Source: Cladochytrium replicatum
Lineage: Eukaryota; Chytridiomycota; Chytridiomycetes; Cladochytriales; Cladochytriaceae
Assembly (NCBI GenBank): GCA_025526935.1
Contig: JAHLKD010000021.1
Span: 496,001-560,000, forward strand
Length of the DNA stretch: 64,000 nt
Reading direction: 5' to 3'
Of this stretch, positions 45,701 through 56,273 are shown one piece after another. Below the pieces are notes generated by a model. That model was not told the origin of the DNA and did no database searches. It worked only from the letters and a program-made list of their open reading frames with translations. Positions within the stretch are counted from its first letter, which is position 1, and the number at the start of each line of letters is the position of its first letter. The position numbers and the translations under genes were made by a program.

Positions 45701-46835
45701 CTTCGGTTCTGACCATAGTAGCTCGGCTGCGTAGCATAGGCAGTGCTACCATTCTGTGCTGGAGTGTAGCCTTGTGCGGAAGAAGCGCGTGGGGTTGGTA
45801 GAGTCGCTGCACTACCAGGAGTGGGCAACTTAGTGTACCCTTGTGAAAAAACTTGAGAAGAAACGGGGCTTGTGGGCTGCGAAGGGTAACCTTGCCCAGT
45901 TGGCGCACCGCTTGGTTTGGGCAAAGTAGAATAACCTTGTCCAGAACTACCGCTTTGACTGTATTGAGCTCCTCCAAAGTGTCCGGCTAAATTTTGCTCA
46001 GATCCACTATTCTTGCGATAAGCCGATAGAGCAGGTTGATCATAGTACGGAGATGTAGATGCCACACCGCCAGACAGACCATAAGGGTTGGGGCTAATGG
46101 TTTGTGGAGCGGGGCCAAAATACACCTGAGAAGGAGTGGTTCCAGGATGCGACTGCTGACCATAACCAGCGGATCCAGAGTATTGCTTTTGGAGAGCAAC
46201 ACCGTACTGGGGCGTTTCTCCACTCTGAGGGGGACGGTAGCCAACGCTGTAACCATGCTGCTGCTGTAAGTACTGTCCATATTGGGAGGCCACGCTATTC
46301 GGAGCAGCTGGGCTTCCAGGGAAATGCGAAGTGGTGCGTGGTGACCCCGTGTATTGGGCAGTGGCGGCAGACTGATGGGCAAGAGGCCCTTCAGATCCAG
46401 GAGGAGGATTCGTCGGCGGGGTAAACAAATAGTTGCGGAAACTTTTCGTGAAGTCATCACCATTGGGTGGTGACTGGGGAGCTGAAATTATTTCAAAAGA
46501 TTGAAGAACAAGGTACGTAAATCCGAACGATAGTCAATGCAAAAAGATCATGATTAGCATGATCCGCTAACCTGCGTAAACTCACTCGACGTACCTGCAT
46601 GGGAAGGGCCCGCATCAACGTTTTGTTTAGAGGAATAACGAGGCGGAGGACGTACACCGTTGGGAGACGACGGGCTACCACCAGTTTGGCCATCCCCTTT
46701 ATCAACTTACTTGTGAGTGATGTAAAAGGGGAAAACAGGACTAGACTTACCATGGTGGTCGTGGTGCTGGTCAGGCGATGGATTCCCGGCGAGTTTTCCA
46801 AACTCTGAGCTGAACTTCCCCCACAAGCTCGACAT
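39711..46835 (-). CDS. TIR-LRR-ankyrin multidomain protein with Pro/Gln-rich N-terminus
   Basis: Exons (minus): 46835..46751, 46696..46595, 46481..45672, 45615..45421, 45364..45266, 45198..45124, 45068..44994, 44939..44820, 44762..44598, 44544..44509, 44436..44240, 44187..43852, 43805..43634, 43581..43459, 43397..43303, 43253..43064, 43011..42413, 42359..42089, 42030..41794, 41743..41612, 41548..39711. They sum to 1984 codons with stop. Residues 1-~400 are rich in Pro, Gln, Tyr and Ser, with four QGY repeats; ~400-590 is a basic Ser/Thr linker; ~590-700 is helical. TIR ~704-840: YKYDIFISYN, KVFLDQNIL, KALKKSVLVLLLVSNEA, then DPLLLEWETALLA, whose Glu 805 or 807 is the likely catalytic acid, and AVLPVFIAAG. 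Leucine-rich repeats ~960-1340 (SLEEIDLSNNDFGDAGVAAV). Ankyrin repeats ~1400-1975, about 16. No P-loop NTPase domain was found. By analogy with TIR-LRR receptors it may act in danger or non-self sensing and NAD+ cleavage; this is inference. Confidence 0.85.
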
Positions 46836-47299
46836 GTTCGAGTTACTACGCGATGATGATGGGTGTCTTGCTTCGACGTGGCGAAGTGCCAAGACCCACA
46901 ATTGCAAAACAATTTGAAAAATGGTGGCTCACAAATGAAGGCGATGTCTTACGGATGCTATTCTACACAGCTGATCTAAGATCACGATACCGCTTGTTCA
47001 GCACGAGCTACAGTACCCATAATGTGAAACACATCAAAATCTGAAGACGTCCCAGCGGTACTTGCAGCCCATTTCACAATTAAATACCACAGCGTGTCCC
47101 ACCATGAATCTTTGCAGTCACATAATAAAGCAAGTCCAAGTGTGTTCATGTGTCGATACAGTGTGTCGTAACAGACCATCTTACAAATTTTCTACAAATT
47201 TTCGCTGTGCACACTCCACGTCTTTGAACAACAAACTTTCCCACCTCGCCTTTCTTATTCTTGTTCCTGACTCTCCCACAATTTTTTACTCTCCCGAAA
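46836..47299. promoter_or_regulatory. Divergent promoter region between TIR-LRR-ankyrin gene and surface protein gene
   Basis: The two start codons (46835 minus, 47300 plus) are 464 bp apart, so both promoters must lie here. I see no clear TATA box or repeated motif. Confidence 0.45.
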
Positions 47300-48455
47300 A
47301 TGCGTTCGTCCGTTTCGACAGTGTTCCTCATAGCCCTGCTGGCTTGCTCATCCCTCGCGTCTGCTGACGACGGTAGTCTGTCAAAGCGTATGTGTGCTTT
47401 GCGGTTGGTTGCTGTGCACCACTAAAAGTGCCAACTTTTTCAGAGCTCGAGCAAAAGTTTGGTGTTCCCCACAGGCTTGAGAAGAGGGCCACAGATGTCC
47501 TCCCCCTGAATGCGACGTAGGCGCTATGCTCTCGGAGCCATACGATTTGAGCTCATCCACACTCACTTTTTCAGGGAAACGTACATCCTTTTCCGAATTA
47601 CCGCACCGTCCTCTTCAAACTACATCTACAGCTACGTCTCGACAATCCCAGTGGTAAGTATGAGACAAACATCTGGTTTAACGCTTCGTCTGACTCCGCA
47701 CGCAGTCCACGTACATCCTATCTTCCACGCAATATCTCGCGTACACACCCACTGTTGCTGCCGATAACACTATCTCCGCTCCCCTGAGCTTCCAAACCAC
47801 CTGCTCTCCATGCCAGCGTGTAACGACCTGCCCTTCCACCACGTGCGCCTTCACCGCCGGTACTTGGTACGTCGTCATAATCTCGCCCACACCGGCAACA
47901 GGGCTGGTGACCTACACCGACAACATTTCAAGTGCTACATCCGGCACCGGCGGTAGCGGCAGCGGTGGAAGCGGAACCGGTGGCACAGGCACGAGTCCCT
48001 CCCCCCTCGCTGTCTCCCCAGCTTCTTCAAACGGCTCTTCCAGCTCCAACGGCAACTCAAACAACAGCAACTCCGACTCGGGTCTCAGTCTCGGTGCCAT
48101 CATCGGTATCGCAGTCGGTGGTGTCGTCGTCGTCGTCGGCGCGGTCATCGGTGTCTTGCTCGTCCGCAGGAACAAGAAGCCTGCAGCTGCTGCAAACACT
48201 GTCGCCTACACCCCCGCCGCCCAGCAGTACCCTCCCCCGCAGCAGTACGCCCCTCCGAGCCAGTACTCACAGTACGACCCGCGCGCTTCTTACAATGGCT
48301 CCCAGCCTGGCTCTGCGTACCCCAGCACCTACCAACCCGCTTCACCTTACCCAGCGACCTCTTACCAGCCTGCTGCACCTTACCCGGCGACGACCTACCA
48401 GCCTACCTCGCCATACCCCTCCTACAGCGTTCCCCCGCCTCCCCCGAAACAGTGA
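47300..48455 (+). CDS. Single-pass cell-surface protein with Gly/Ser stalk and Pro/Tyr-rich tail
   Basis: Exons are 47300..47387, 47444..47516, 47575..47653 and 47706..48455, giving 329 residues. A signal peptide (STVFLIALLACSSLASADD) is followed by an extracellular part of ~130 residues with beta-type repeats and four cysteines (TTCSPCQRVTTCPSTTC). A Gly/Ser/Asn stalk follows, then one membrane helix (SLGAIIGIAVGGVVVVVGAV) with a stop-transfer RRNKK. The cytoplasmic tail is built of QYxPP and YQPxxPYP repeats. This is the build of a fungal wall/surface sensor or adhesin, without a catalytic domain. The Pro/Tyr tail could bind SH3 or WW domains. The TIR-LRR-ankyrin gene is transcribed away from it. 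Family not recognised; topology is clear. Confidence 0.82.
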
Positions 48456-49631
48456 GAAGAAGTCTCTGGTCTCCTGATCAATAAAATGGAGGATGAAAAC
48501 TCTTGTTTTGGTGAATGCCCAAGCATTTTGTTCTCTTCAAGGTTGCATTTCGTTGAGTACAAGCGGTATCAATTTGTGCCTTTTTCCAATCCCTCCAGCG
48601 ATGCACGCTCTTTTGTTCTGTTCATGCGGTGTAGACGTTCAAATCGATGGCAACGTTCGAATTTTTCATTTGCAGTAGTTTCTATGTTCAGTTTACCAGT
48701 GTTAACGTATACATTTAAAATAAACTGTGGAGGTATTTGGGCATTCTGGTAAGATTTGAGACATAGTATTTTGGAGCTTGGATACATTCACCTCAACAAT
48801 CTATTCAAGAGCTTACACCATCCAGATGTGAAAAATACCAACGAATTTGCATCTTGATTGACTCCGTTCTGATCTCGTTGGGCCGCTACGCAAAAGAACT
48901 CCGGCTTGCTCTGCGAGTCGCGCCAAACATCGCTAGACGAGGCTCATCTATTTCCCGTCCCACGTCCGATTGACCGAAAGTTGGTGTACCAAATGTCAGT
49001 CAATGAAGAGCCCTACTCCAAAGCGAACCACCTCCGAAGGCGCAAAGTCCCATTTCCCGAAAAAACTTGCATAGATTAGCTAGTGATATATACATTTGGG
49101 AAACGTCCTGATAGGTCCAGTGAATAAGGACCCTTTGTGAATGCCAGCGGCTCGGAATGATCAGAAGGGAGCGTGGAATCAGGTATAAGTGCCAAAGTGT
49201 GAGGTCCTCCTGAATGCTCGCTGATCGAATGCGAACCCGCGGAAGGCTGAGGAGCAGCCTGGCTGTGTCGTACAGACTCGGAGATATTGATATAGGTTGC
49301 TGAAAGTCCACTCACCGTGGTGGAGGTTGCAGCGACATCTCTGTACTTGCATATTCTAATAAGGGCGAATTGAGATGGTGGCAATGGGAAGTATTATGAA
49401 AGACTAGCTACAGGAATTAGAGGTTGACGGACGGAAAGCAATTGCTACCAATAACACCCTCTGAAAACGATTATGCTTTCAATTTCTGCAACCTTGTTTT
49501 CTGAAGTGCAATCAAATTTTCATCACCCTCTTTTGTGCCCCAACGGTGATGGGTGAACATTGATCACTTATTTGTTTTAATCAACTTTTCCATCAGAAAT
49601 TGTGGCCGTGCCCTATTCGGTGCCAACCACA
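48456..49631. other. Intergenic, about 1.2 kb
   Basis: No gene with a start codon seen. A minus-strand frame at 49384-49076 looks coding-like (Ser/Pro-rich) but has no ATG and no upstream exon that I can find. Confidence 0.45.
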
Positions 49632-50171
49632 ATGTCGACCATAAACGCAGAAGCTCCAGCCGCATTTGGGGGCGGCCCTCCAGACCCAGTTTTCCAATCC
49701 ACCGTCATAATAACCGTATCCACCATATCCGCAGTCATCGTCCTGGGCATCGCCGTCGGTTTACTCATATGGCATCTCCGTCGAAGACCGAAACGCACAA
49801 AACACGCCCGTCGTGCTGCTCCAGTTCTGGTTCCAGCTCCTGTCGGTGTAGTCAAAAGGGAAAGGGTGTGGGCGAACGATAGCGGTTGTGCGAGTAGCAC
49901 TGACGAACAGGGGGACATCGTTCGAGTCAGGGCGACGAGGACACTTTCATCGTCACAGTTTAGGTTATCGACACCAACGCATTTTGGGCAAGCGCACTCG
50001 GTCAGCCCGTTTCCTGTTTCTGCAAACGACTCGGATATCGATATTGCGTGTGTACCCAATCTCAGCAGAGCTAGAACACCGGCAATCGCAGTCAGCCCGT
50101 TTCCTGTTTCGGTCGATGATATCGAAATTGCGATCGAACTCAATCCCAGTAGAGCTGGAACACCGGCGTGA
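49632..50171 (+). CDS. Small single-pass membrane protein with internal repeat
   Basis: Single exon, 179 residues from the ATG at 49632. A short N-terminal ectodomain without a cleavable signal peptide precedes one membrane helix (STVIITVSTISAVIVLGIAV), then RRRPKRTKHARR on the cytoplasmic side (positive-inside rule). The C-terminal tail repeats a ~29-residue unit twice, each starting VSPFPVS and ending SRAxTPA. No family is recognised. An acceptor-like CATCAG just upstream leaves room for an earlier 5' exon. It may be a receptor- or sensor-like protein, but nothing shows a function. Confidence 0.55.
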   Translation: MSTINAEAPAAFGGGPPDPVFQSTVIITVSTISAVIVLGIAVGLLIWHLRRRPKRTKHARRAAPVLVPAPVGVVKRERVWANDSGCASSTDEQGDIVRVRATRTLSSSQFRLSTPTHFGQAHSVSPFPVSANDSDIDIACVPNLSRARTPAIAVSPFPVSVDDIEIAIELNPSRAGTPA

Positions 50172-50595
50172 TAACATTGTGAGACGGTCGATTCAATAAC
50201 TTTGAACAGGTTATATGTGAAGAAGAGAACCCCTGCTTAACCTTTTTTCCAGTCATTTGATATTTTGTTATGCTTCTTCCGCGATTTCTCTTTCTTTTTA
50301 TCTTAGGATAAGTCGCAGTTTTTCGTGAATACCCTGATATCAATCATTAGTGCAATTACCATCTGGATGATGCCATTTCTGTACAGACAAATACACACTT
50401 TCAAATCATAAATTAGCACTGCAAGAACTGAAGCCAAACGGGAGCTTTATTGCAAGAAAAGTATAAGTCTAAAAACAAAAAGCTCCCTGCTCCCGAAAAA
50501 AAAGAAAAGCAACAGTATAGAAGAAACTCTGAAATGTCTGCCAATAGCCAAGGAAGTCAAATACGTTTGTCCATCACAAGGAACCGTCTTTTCCT
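50172..50595. other. Intergenic between convergent genes
   Basis: About 420 bp, A-rich on the plus strand; presumed 3' ends of both genes. Nothing else seen. Confidence 0.5.
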
Positions 50596-53500
50596 TCACT
50601 TTCCAGCAGTATTCTTCTGCTTCTTCTTCTTCCCCTTTCCACCAACAGTCACAAACCGGTTTCCAGTGTCAAAATCATCAAGCGCTGCGCCTAAGACACC
50701 CTTCACAACCCCGGGAACCGACCTCTCAGCCCCTCCTGCACTGTTGTCTGGGCTCACAGCTCCTCTATCCGCACTTCCACCGCCTGAGGCACGGCGTCGG
50801 ATAAACTCCTCCCCAAACTTTCGCGGATCGATCGCCGTCAGTCCGCCCAGAGTGTCGTCGCACACGGACAAAAGCGTGCTGGTCTCGCTGCGTGGGATCG
50901 ACATGAGGATTCCGATAAAATCATCCACTAATGCAACATGAACACTGGAGCACATGCTTTTAGTACGATGGTGTGCTTACCATTGATGCTGAGCCCTCGC
51001 TCGACAGGCTTTAGTGCGGAACGGCACCACTTAAGGAAGGGTTCGACAGGTTGGGCAACCACCACCGCTGCAGTGCTTGCACTTGGGATCACAGCGGGTC
51101 GAGGTGCAGCCAGAACTCCTGCTGAAGGAGGCCCTGCTCGTCCAGCTGCGACAGAGGGAGCGACAGCAGGGCTAAAAAAGGACATACAACAATGAATAAG
51201 TGGAACAAATATGGTCGGTTTACCAAATACTCACCGAGATTGTCCAGCCTTGCCAACCACATTCCACGCAGTCTACACAATTTGTTGGCATCAATAACAA
51301 ACACAAAAGAAAATGCTATAATTTTCTTTACAGAAGGGTTTGCGGGGGCTGGAAGTGCTGCTGGTTTCGCAACTACAGGTTTGGTGGCAATCGGAGCAAC
51401 CGTCGCCTTCGCAACGGCACCCCAACCGGTCTTGGGGGGCATCACATTCGCAGCATCAGCGAATCGCTTAACTCCACTCAATGCAGCAACCGTTTCTTCA
51501 CGAACAGCAACTCCGACAGCCGCATTCTTCGTGTTCACCTCCCTCTTCTTCCGCTCTTCCTCTTCAGCCATGATCTCAGCCAGAGTCTTGGACTCCCCAG
51601 CAGGTGTCTCCTTGATCTCCTTCGCCGCGCTCGGGGCGGGGCTCCCCCAAACTGAATGCGACGTCGTCGCGCTCGCGTTAGCCTCTTGGAGCTTCAAAAC
51701 AGCCACCTGAGCAGCCAAAGCCGCGGCCGCCCGCTTCGCATTCTCCTTCTCCCTCTCCTGTCGTTCCTTCTCCTCCAACTGCTGGATCTCCTTCAGCGAC
51801 AACTTGCCGGAAGCGTTGTCGCTCGCGGCAGCTGCCCACGGCGCAACCGCTTGATGGACAGGGGAAGCTCTGACACTTCCTTCGTCTTTGAGGCTGTCGG
51901 CTCTTGCGCTGTGTGCTGAAGGTTCGCACTTAGACTCGGTCGACACAACAACGGACACACCGCGATCCTTCTTCTTCGACTTTGATTTCTTCTTGGACGT
52001 CGTCGATTCGGACGCAGCTGCAGACTCCCCAGAAGCGCCGCCGTTCACTAAATCCTCTTGGACACGGTCGTCCAATCGCGCATCCCCCCGTTCTTGGTGT
52101 TTCAAAGGAAAAGGGGCAGGTTCGGCAGGCGAATGCTCCATTTCTCCAAACACTCCTTCCTCTTCTTCGATCTTGTCCGACACATCGTCTTGCGGTGGGG
52201 AAGTCGCTTCCGGTTCGCCGTGGTATTTGGTCGCAATCGGACTCACGGGACTCGTCACTCCTTGAGGAACAAGCGACACAGCAGGGTCCATACCGACATA
52301 GCTGAGAGCCGGTGCAGATCCGGCACTCAAAACGTCTGCAACGACTTGTTTGCTATTGTGCATTCCCCAATCTCGGACCCCAGAATGCGCTGAGTATCCT
52401 CCAACACTACCGGAATACGCACTTTCGAAAAGCGATGCGTTAGTGGTGGCATAGCGACCTGCTGCCGTATTTGGGACATTGGCATACGGCGAGCCATACG
52501 CGTTTCCGTATGATGGTGACGTGTAAGATCCGATTGTAGCCCCAACGATTTCGGCAGCACCACTAGTGATCCTTGTAGTGTCGAGCATGCTACTAGCATC
52601 TGCGGCATTCCACTGTGGCCATTGCTGCTGTTGAGGTTGAGACGTGCCGTATTCTCCGGCAAAGAGCGCTCCGTATTCAGTGCCTCTCGCTTGTTGTGCC
52701 AACATGAAACGCATCATACGTTCCTTGTCCTCCAACTCGTTCACAAACGGCTCATCGATTCCGTAACGTGCAACAAGTTTTGAGAATGGCTCAAAGTTCG
52801 GATCCTCCAATCGCTTTAACATCAGGGACAACTCAAGGAATCCGTTTTGGTGCCACTCTTGCATATCGTACGCACTGAAGGGACCTGAAAGGATATAATG
52901 ATTGAGCCGAATGCAATCCAAATCCAAATGCCCCCTCCCGCACTGCATTACCTTGAGTGAGACCAGCATTGTCCTTGTAAAGCCACCTTGTCACACCTAA
53001 ACCAATACCGGGAGGAGGCTGTACTCTGGAATTTCCACTGTAGGCGAGCGTAGTTGCAATGGAAGAAGCGAGAGGGCCCGCACCAATTGATCCAGCTAAA
53101 CCTGCACTGCTAAGTGGCGCGCCTAGTGCCGATACACCAACCAACGGAGAGGCCCCACTCAACGCCTGCGTCGGCCTTAGTGCCGCAGTCCTTACACGCA
53201 CATCGTCAAGAAGCCCTGCGCTCGAAAGCCCGCCACTCCTCGTCGGTTCGTTTTCAAACATGACACCACGACTTCCGAAAATGTCGTATGTAGATTGGCG
53301 CGCAGATCTCTCCCGCGCGTATTCATCAGTGCTTGCACTTCGACTCGGTGTGCCTGGCGCGGCATTCCGAGCTTTCTGAACTCCAACACTGGGGACACTA
53401 AATGCTCTGCTGTAACCGGAAGGAGAAGCATAGTTGCTGGGCACGTCCTCGTTGAATGATGACGGAGATGCAGCATCGGCCTGAGTTGTCGAAAAGTTGG

Positions 53501-54752
53501 GCGCTGGTGACGCAGTCCGCTTCAGGTTCTCATCGAGATTTCGTTCATCAAAGAGGTGAGGTAACGACGTAGTCGGCTCATACTCGTTCTTTCTCCCGTT
53601 TTCACCTGAAGGAGGTCGTTCTTCTTGGGCATTGCCTTTTGCACTGTTTTCATCCACAGGGTCGTGCCATAGCTGCTCAAGTGACCTTTTCTGAGGTTGA
53701 GAATTTTCGTTGCCCTCCTGACCCAGCACACCGGGACTATGCGGACCAACCTGGTCATCTTAAGAAAAATCAGACCGCAAATTGGGATGGAGAGATGATT
53801 ATTCCTTACATTCCCGGATCTGGCGATCTCCTTCTGTCGTCCGATCGTAACCTTGCAAAAAAAATTATGTCATCATAGAGGCTTTAAGCACTATATTACA
53901 CTCACGACGAATCGGTGTACCCCTCCCAATTCCTCTTCCGATTCCACCTAATGAAGGAGCTGTGTTCGATACACCATCGCCAGATTGCCCGCGGTCGCGA
54001 CTGTATCTCCCCTGTGCAGACGAGGCCCCAGCTTGTCCCGCGTTGCTACTCTGAGGATTGTTGGATCCAGATCCGCGTGGATCACTATTGACATTATTGC
54101 TCGCCAACAACTGGAACAAAGCAATCGAATATCAGAACATGTTAGAACAGCGAAATATGTCGCAAGCAAACCTTTCGTTCGTTATGAGTTAAGGGAGTGT
54201 TTGCCATGGGTTCGCGAGCTGAACGCGACATGACAAAATCATGAAACCCCATATTTTCTGGAGTCGGATAATCAGGGTCGAACAATGACAGCATAATATC
54301 CCTCGAGTATCGATATTCTGAAGTCGCTGCAGGAGGAATGTTGTGACTTCCCATCGTGCCGGAATTCGAAGGGAACGACGTCGACAAGCCATTCGAAACA
54401 CCGCCTTGAGTCGAGGCGGCAGCACGCGTGCCAGGAATGGGCTGACCAGGGGTGAGCATAAGTTCCGTAGCGGACATGGGACGTCGAGTTCCAACTGGGC
54501 TAGAAGACGCTTTTGAAGCATTCTGGCCACCACCAACGGCGGTATTCCAGCCAGCGAGCGACGTCGTAAAGGGGGCAGCTCCTCCACGGCCCAACCCAGA
54601 GTTGGCAGCAGGAGGTTGTTGAGGGCTAGGCATTGCAGGTCCAACGTTTCCGTGGATCGAAGCCTTGCGCATCCTATCGCAAAGATGAGCATTGCATGCT
54701 AACTGATAGTTATAGATGTGGAATATGATTACCATTCAGGACCGAAATTCAT
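50596..54752 (-). CDS. GYF-domain protein, GIGYF/Smy2-like
   Basis: Exons are 54752..54733, 54673..54172, 54110..53906, 53851..53810, 53758..52952, 52884..51332, 51272..51235, 51171..50981 and 50927..50596, giving 1229 residues. The start MNFGPEWMRK across intron 1 is typical of GIGYF proteins, as is the next block YRYSRDIMLSLF. A Gly/Arg stretch (GIGRGIGRGTPIR) follows. The GYF domain (~525-580) reads WLYKDNAGLTQGPFSAYDMQ across intron 5 and binds Pro-rich ligands. A long Glu/Lys helical region and the motif TAWNVVGKAGQ precede a C-terminal helical domain (PFLKWCR, VDDFIGILMSIP). GIGYF proteins repress translation of bound mRNAs with 4EHP and decay factors; Smy2 also links to COPII traffic. 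Intron 7's flanking micro-exon (38 nt) is supported by frame. Confidence 0.92.
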
Positions 54753-54946
54753 TTTTGCAGGTAGACGGAGAAATGGTTCACGGCTGAGATCGCTCGTTTG
54801 GTCGTTTGGGAGAAGTTAACCACAGCCACGAATACCGCATTTTTGAAGAAAACAGCGTGGCGGAGGGCATGCGACGGAGAATGCTTTTAATGCCATATTG
54901 GAAAGAGAACAACTCAGAACGGAATTGTATTTTACAGTGCAGAATA

Positions 54947-56199
54947 CTAGATTGCGATCGCATCAAGCTCCTGAAAACGGGACTGATCGGATAACGTACT
55001 GTAAGGAGTGCTGGCCACTTGCTTACCTCCAACGTTTTGCAGCCTTCGATCTCATTGTATCGTTTCCATTCCTCAATCGCTTCGCCTGTCACAGCAGAAA
55101 CGTCGTTTGCATACTTCTTTTGCAACGATTCCAATTCAAGCTCGGCTTTTTCCTGACGGAAGAAGATTATTGATGTGATTTTGACGAACGAGCAGTTTCC
55201 ATACAACTGCTTCTTTTAGCGCGTCTAGATTTGGTGTAAGATCTGCATCTACTGCTAATGGAAGATGTACAATCCCTGCCAAAATTGAGTTATTGAGCTA
55301 GTCAGAATGGGACTGATGTCGGAAGTACCAGATCCGTATGGTGCGAATATCTCAGTAATGAATTCATGATTCCTCTTATACCTGTCTAACGAAATCTGCT
55401 TCGGCGTTGAGATATCCAGCTCGTCTGTCAAAATCACAACAAAGGAAAATGAGGGCAAAAAGAATGCTTCGATAGTTCAATTTTCATACCACCATACGAA
55501 TTAAGTTGGCTTGTGGGGACTGCTCTCGCTGTGCTTTTGGCTCTGTTAACCACAGGTACTGCTGGACCCTTGTATCGAAGGTACTGCATAAGGTATACAT
55601 CAGAATTGTTCATGACCAGCCGATACACTCTTCGTGTCCTACACTCAGGAATTAGAAATTGCTTCATGTAAGCTTCAACATCTCACTGACATTGAAACAT
55701 AGTTATCTCCTGGTGCGAAGCCAAGTTTGCGTGCACGCATTTCGATGACTAGGTTGTAGTTCTGAACTTGATACTTGATGTGGGATACCGAATCAGCGTC
55801 CATCCAACCATAGCTTCGGCCAGAGTAAACAAACGTTAATTTTGATTTCGGAAGCAGATTGTAGTTAAAATACCCGTCTGACGGAAACGGCAGTTCTCCT
55901 GGGCGTTTGATTACCAAAAGCGTGCCATCTGAACACACACACACACACACGGCGATCAGCTCCACATACAAGAAATAGAATTGATAATTCATACCCACAG
56001 GTCGATCCAGCTGCACCCATTCCCAGCTGTACTGCTGCGGCTTTGTCAGGAACGGATACATGATTTGGTAGATTTGAGCTGCCGACAAGTCGAACGTGAC
56101 CGCGTTGTGGTTCACGTCCGCCTTCAAGAACATGTTTGCGTGCATGTGCTGCGGATTCTGTGCTGCCGCTGCCGTTCTGAGCTGCTGCTGCTGCTGCAT
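54947..56199 (-). CDS. SSR4: SWI/SNF and RSC subunit Ssr4-like
   Basis: Chromatin remodelling subunit family known from fission yeast. Exons are 56199..55995, 55928..55687, 55643..55490, 55424..55329, 55275..55208, 55152..55027 and 54970..54947, giving 304 residues. A Gln-rich start (MQQQQQ) is followed by the conserved N-terminal fold: YSWEWVQLDRPVDGTLLVIK, PFPSDGYFNYN, GDNYVSMSCRTRRVYRLV. The C-terminal block ISLDRYKRNHEFITEIF is the second family signature, and a coiled coil (KAELELESLQKKY) ends the protein. An upstream in-frame GTG extends the frame but the first ATG is at 56199. Intron 1's acceptor is preceded by a (TG)n run. It is divergent from uS4m. The family assignment is from recalled motifs. 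Confidence 0.72.
55933..55950 (+). repeat. (AC)9 microsatellite at a splice acceptor
   Basis: A dinucleotide run that on the coding strand is (GT)9, directly before the TTCAG acceptor of Ssr4 intron 1, taking the place of a pyrimidine tract. Confidence 0.9.
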
Positions 56200-56273
56200 C
56201 GTCTGATTCTGTAGCTGGTTTGTGTATCGATGTGGCTGTGCGTGTGCCAACCGAAACACAGAAAACCGCGAAG
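56200..56273. promoter_or_regulatory. Short bidirectional promoter (Ssr4-like / uS4m)
   Basis: Only 74 bp separate the two start codons, so both genes must share promoter DNA, or their transcripts overlap. No TATA box is seen. Confidence 0.55.

Noticed and set aside
49076-49384. Minus-strand 102-codon Ser/Pro-rich frame
   Set aside because: Coding-like composition, but no ATG, a stop just upstream in frame and no partner exon found.
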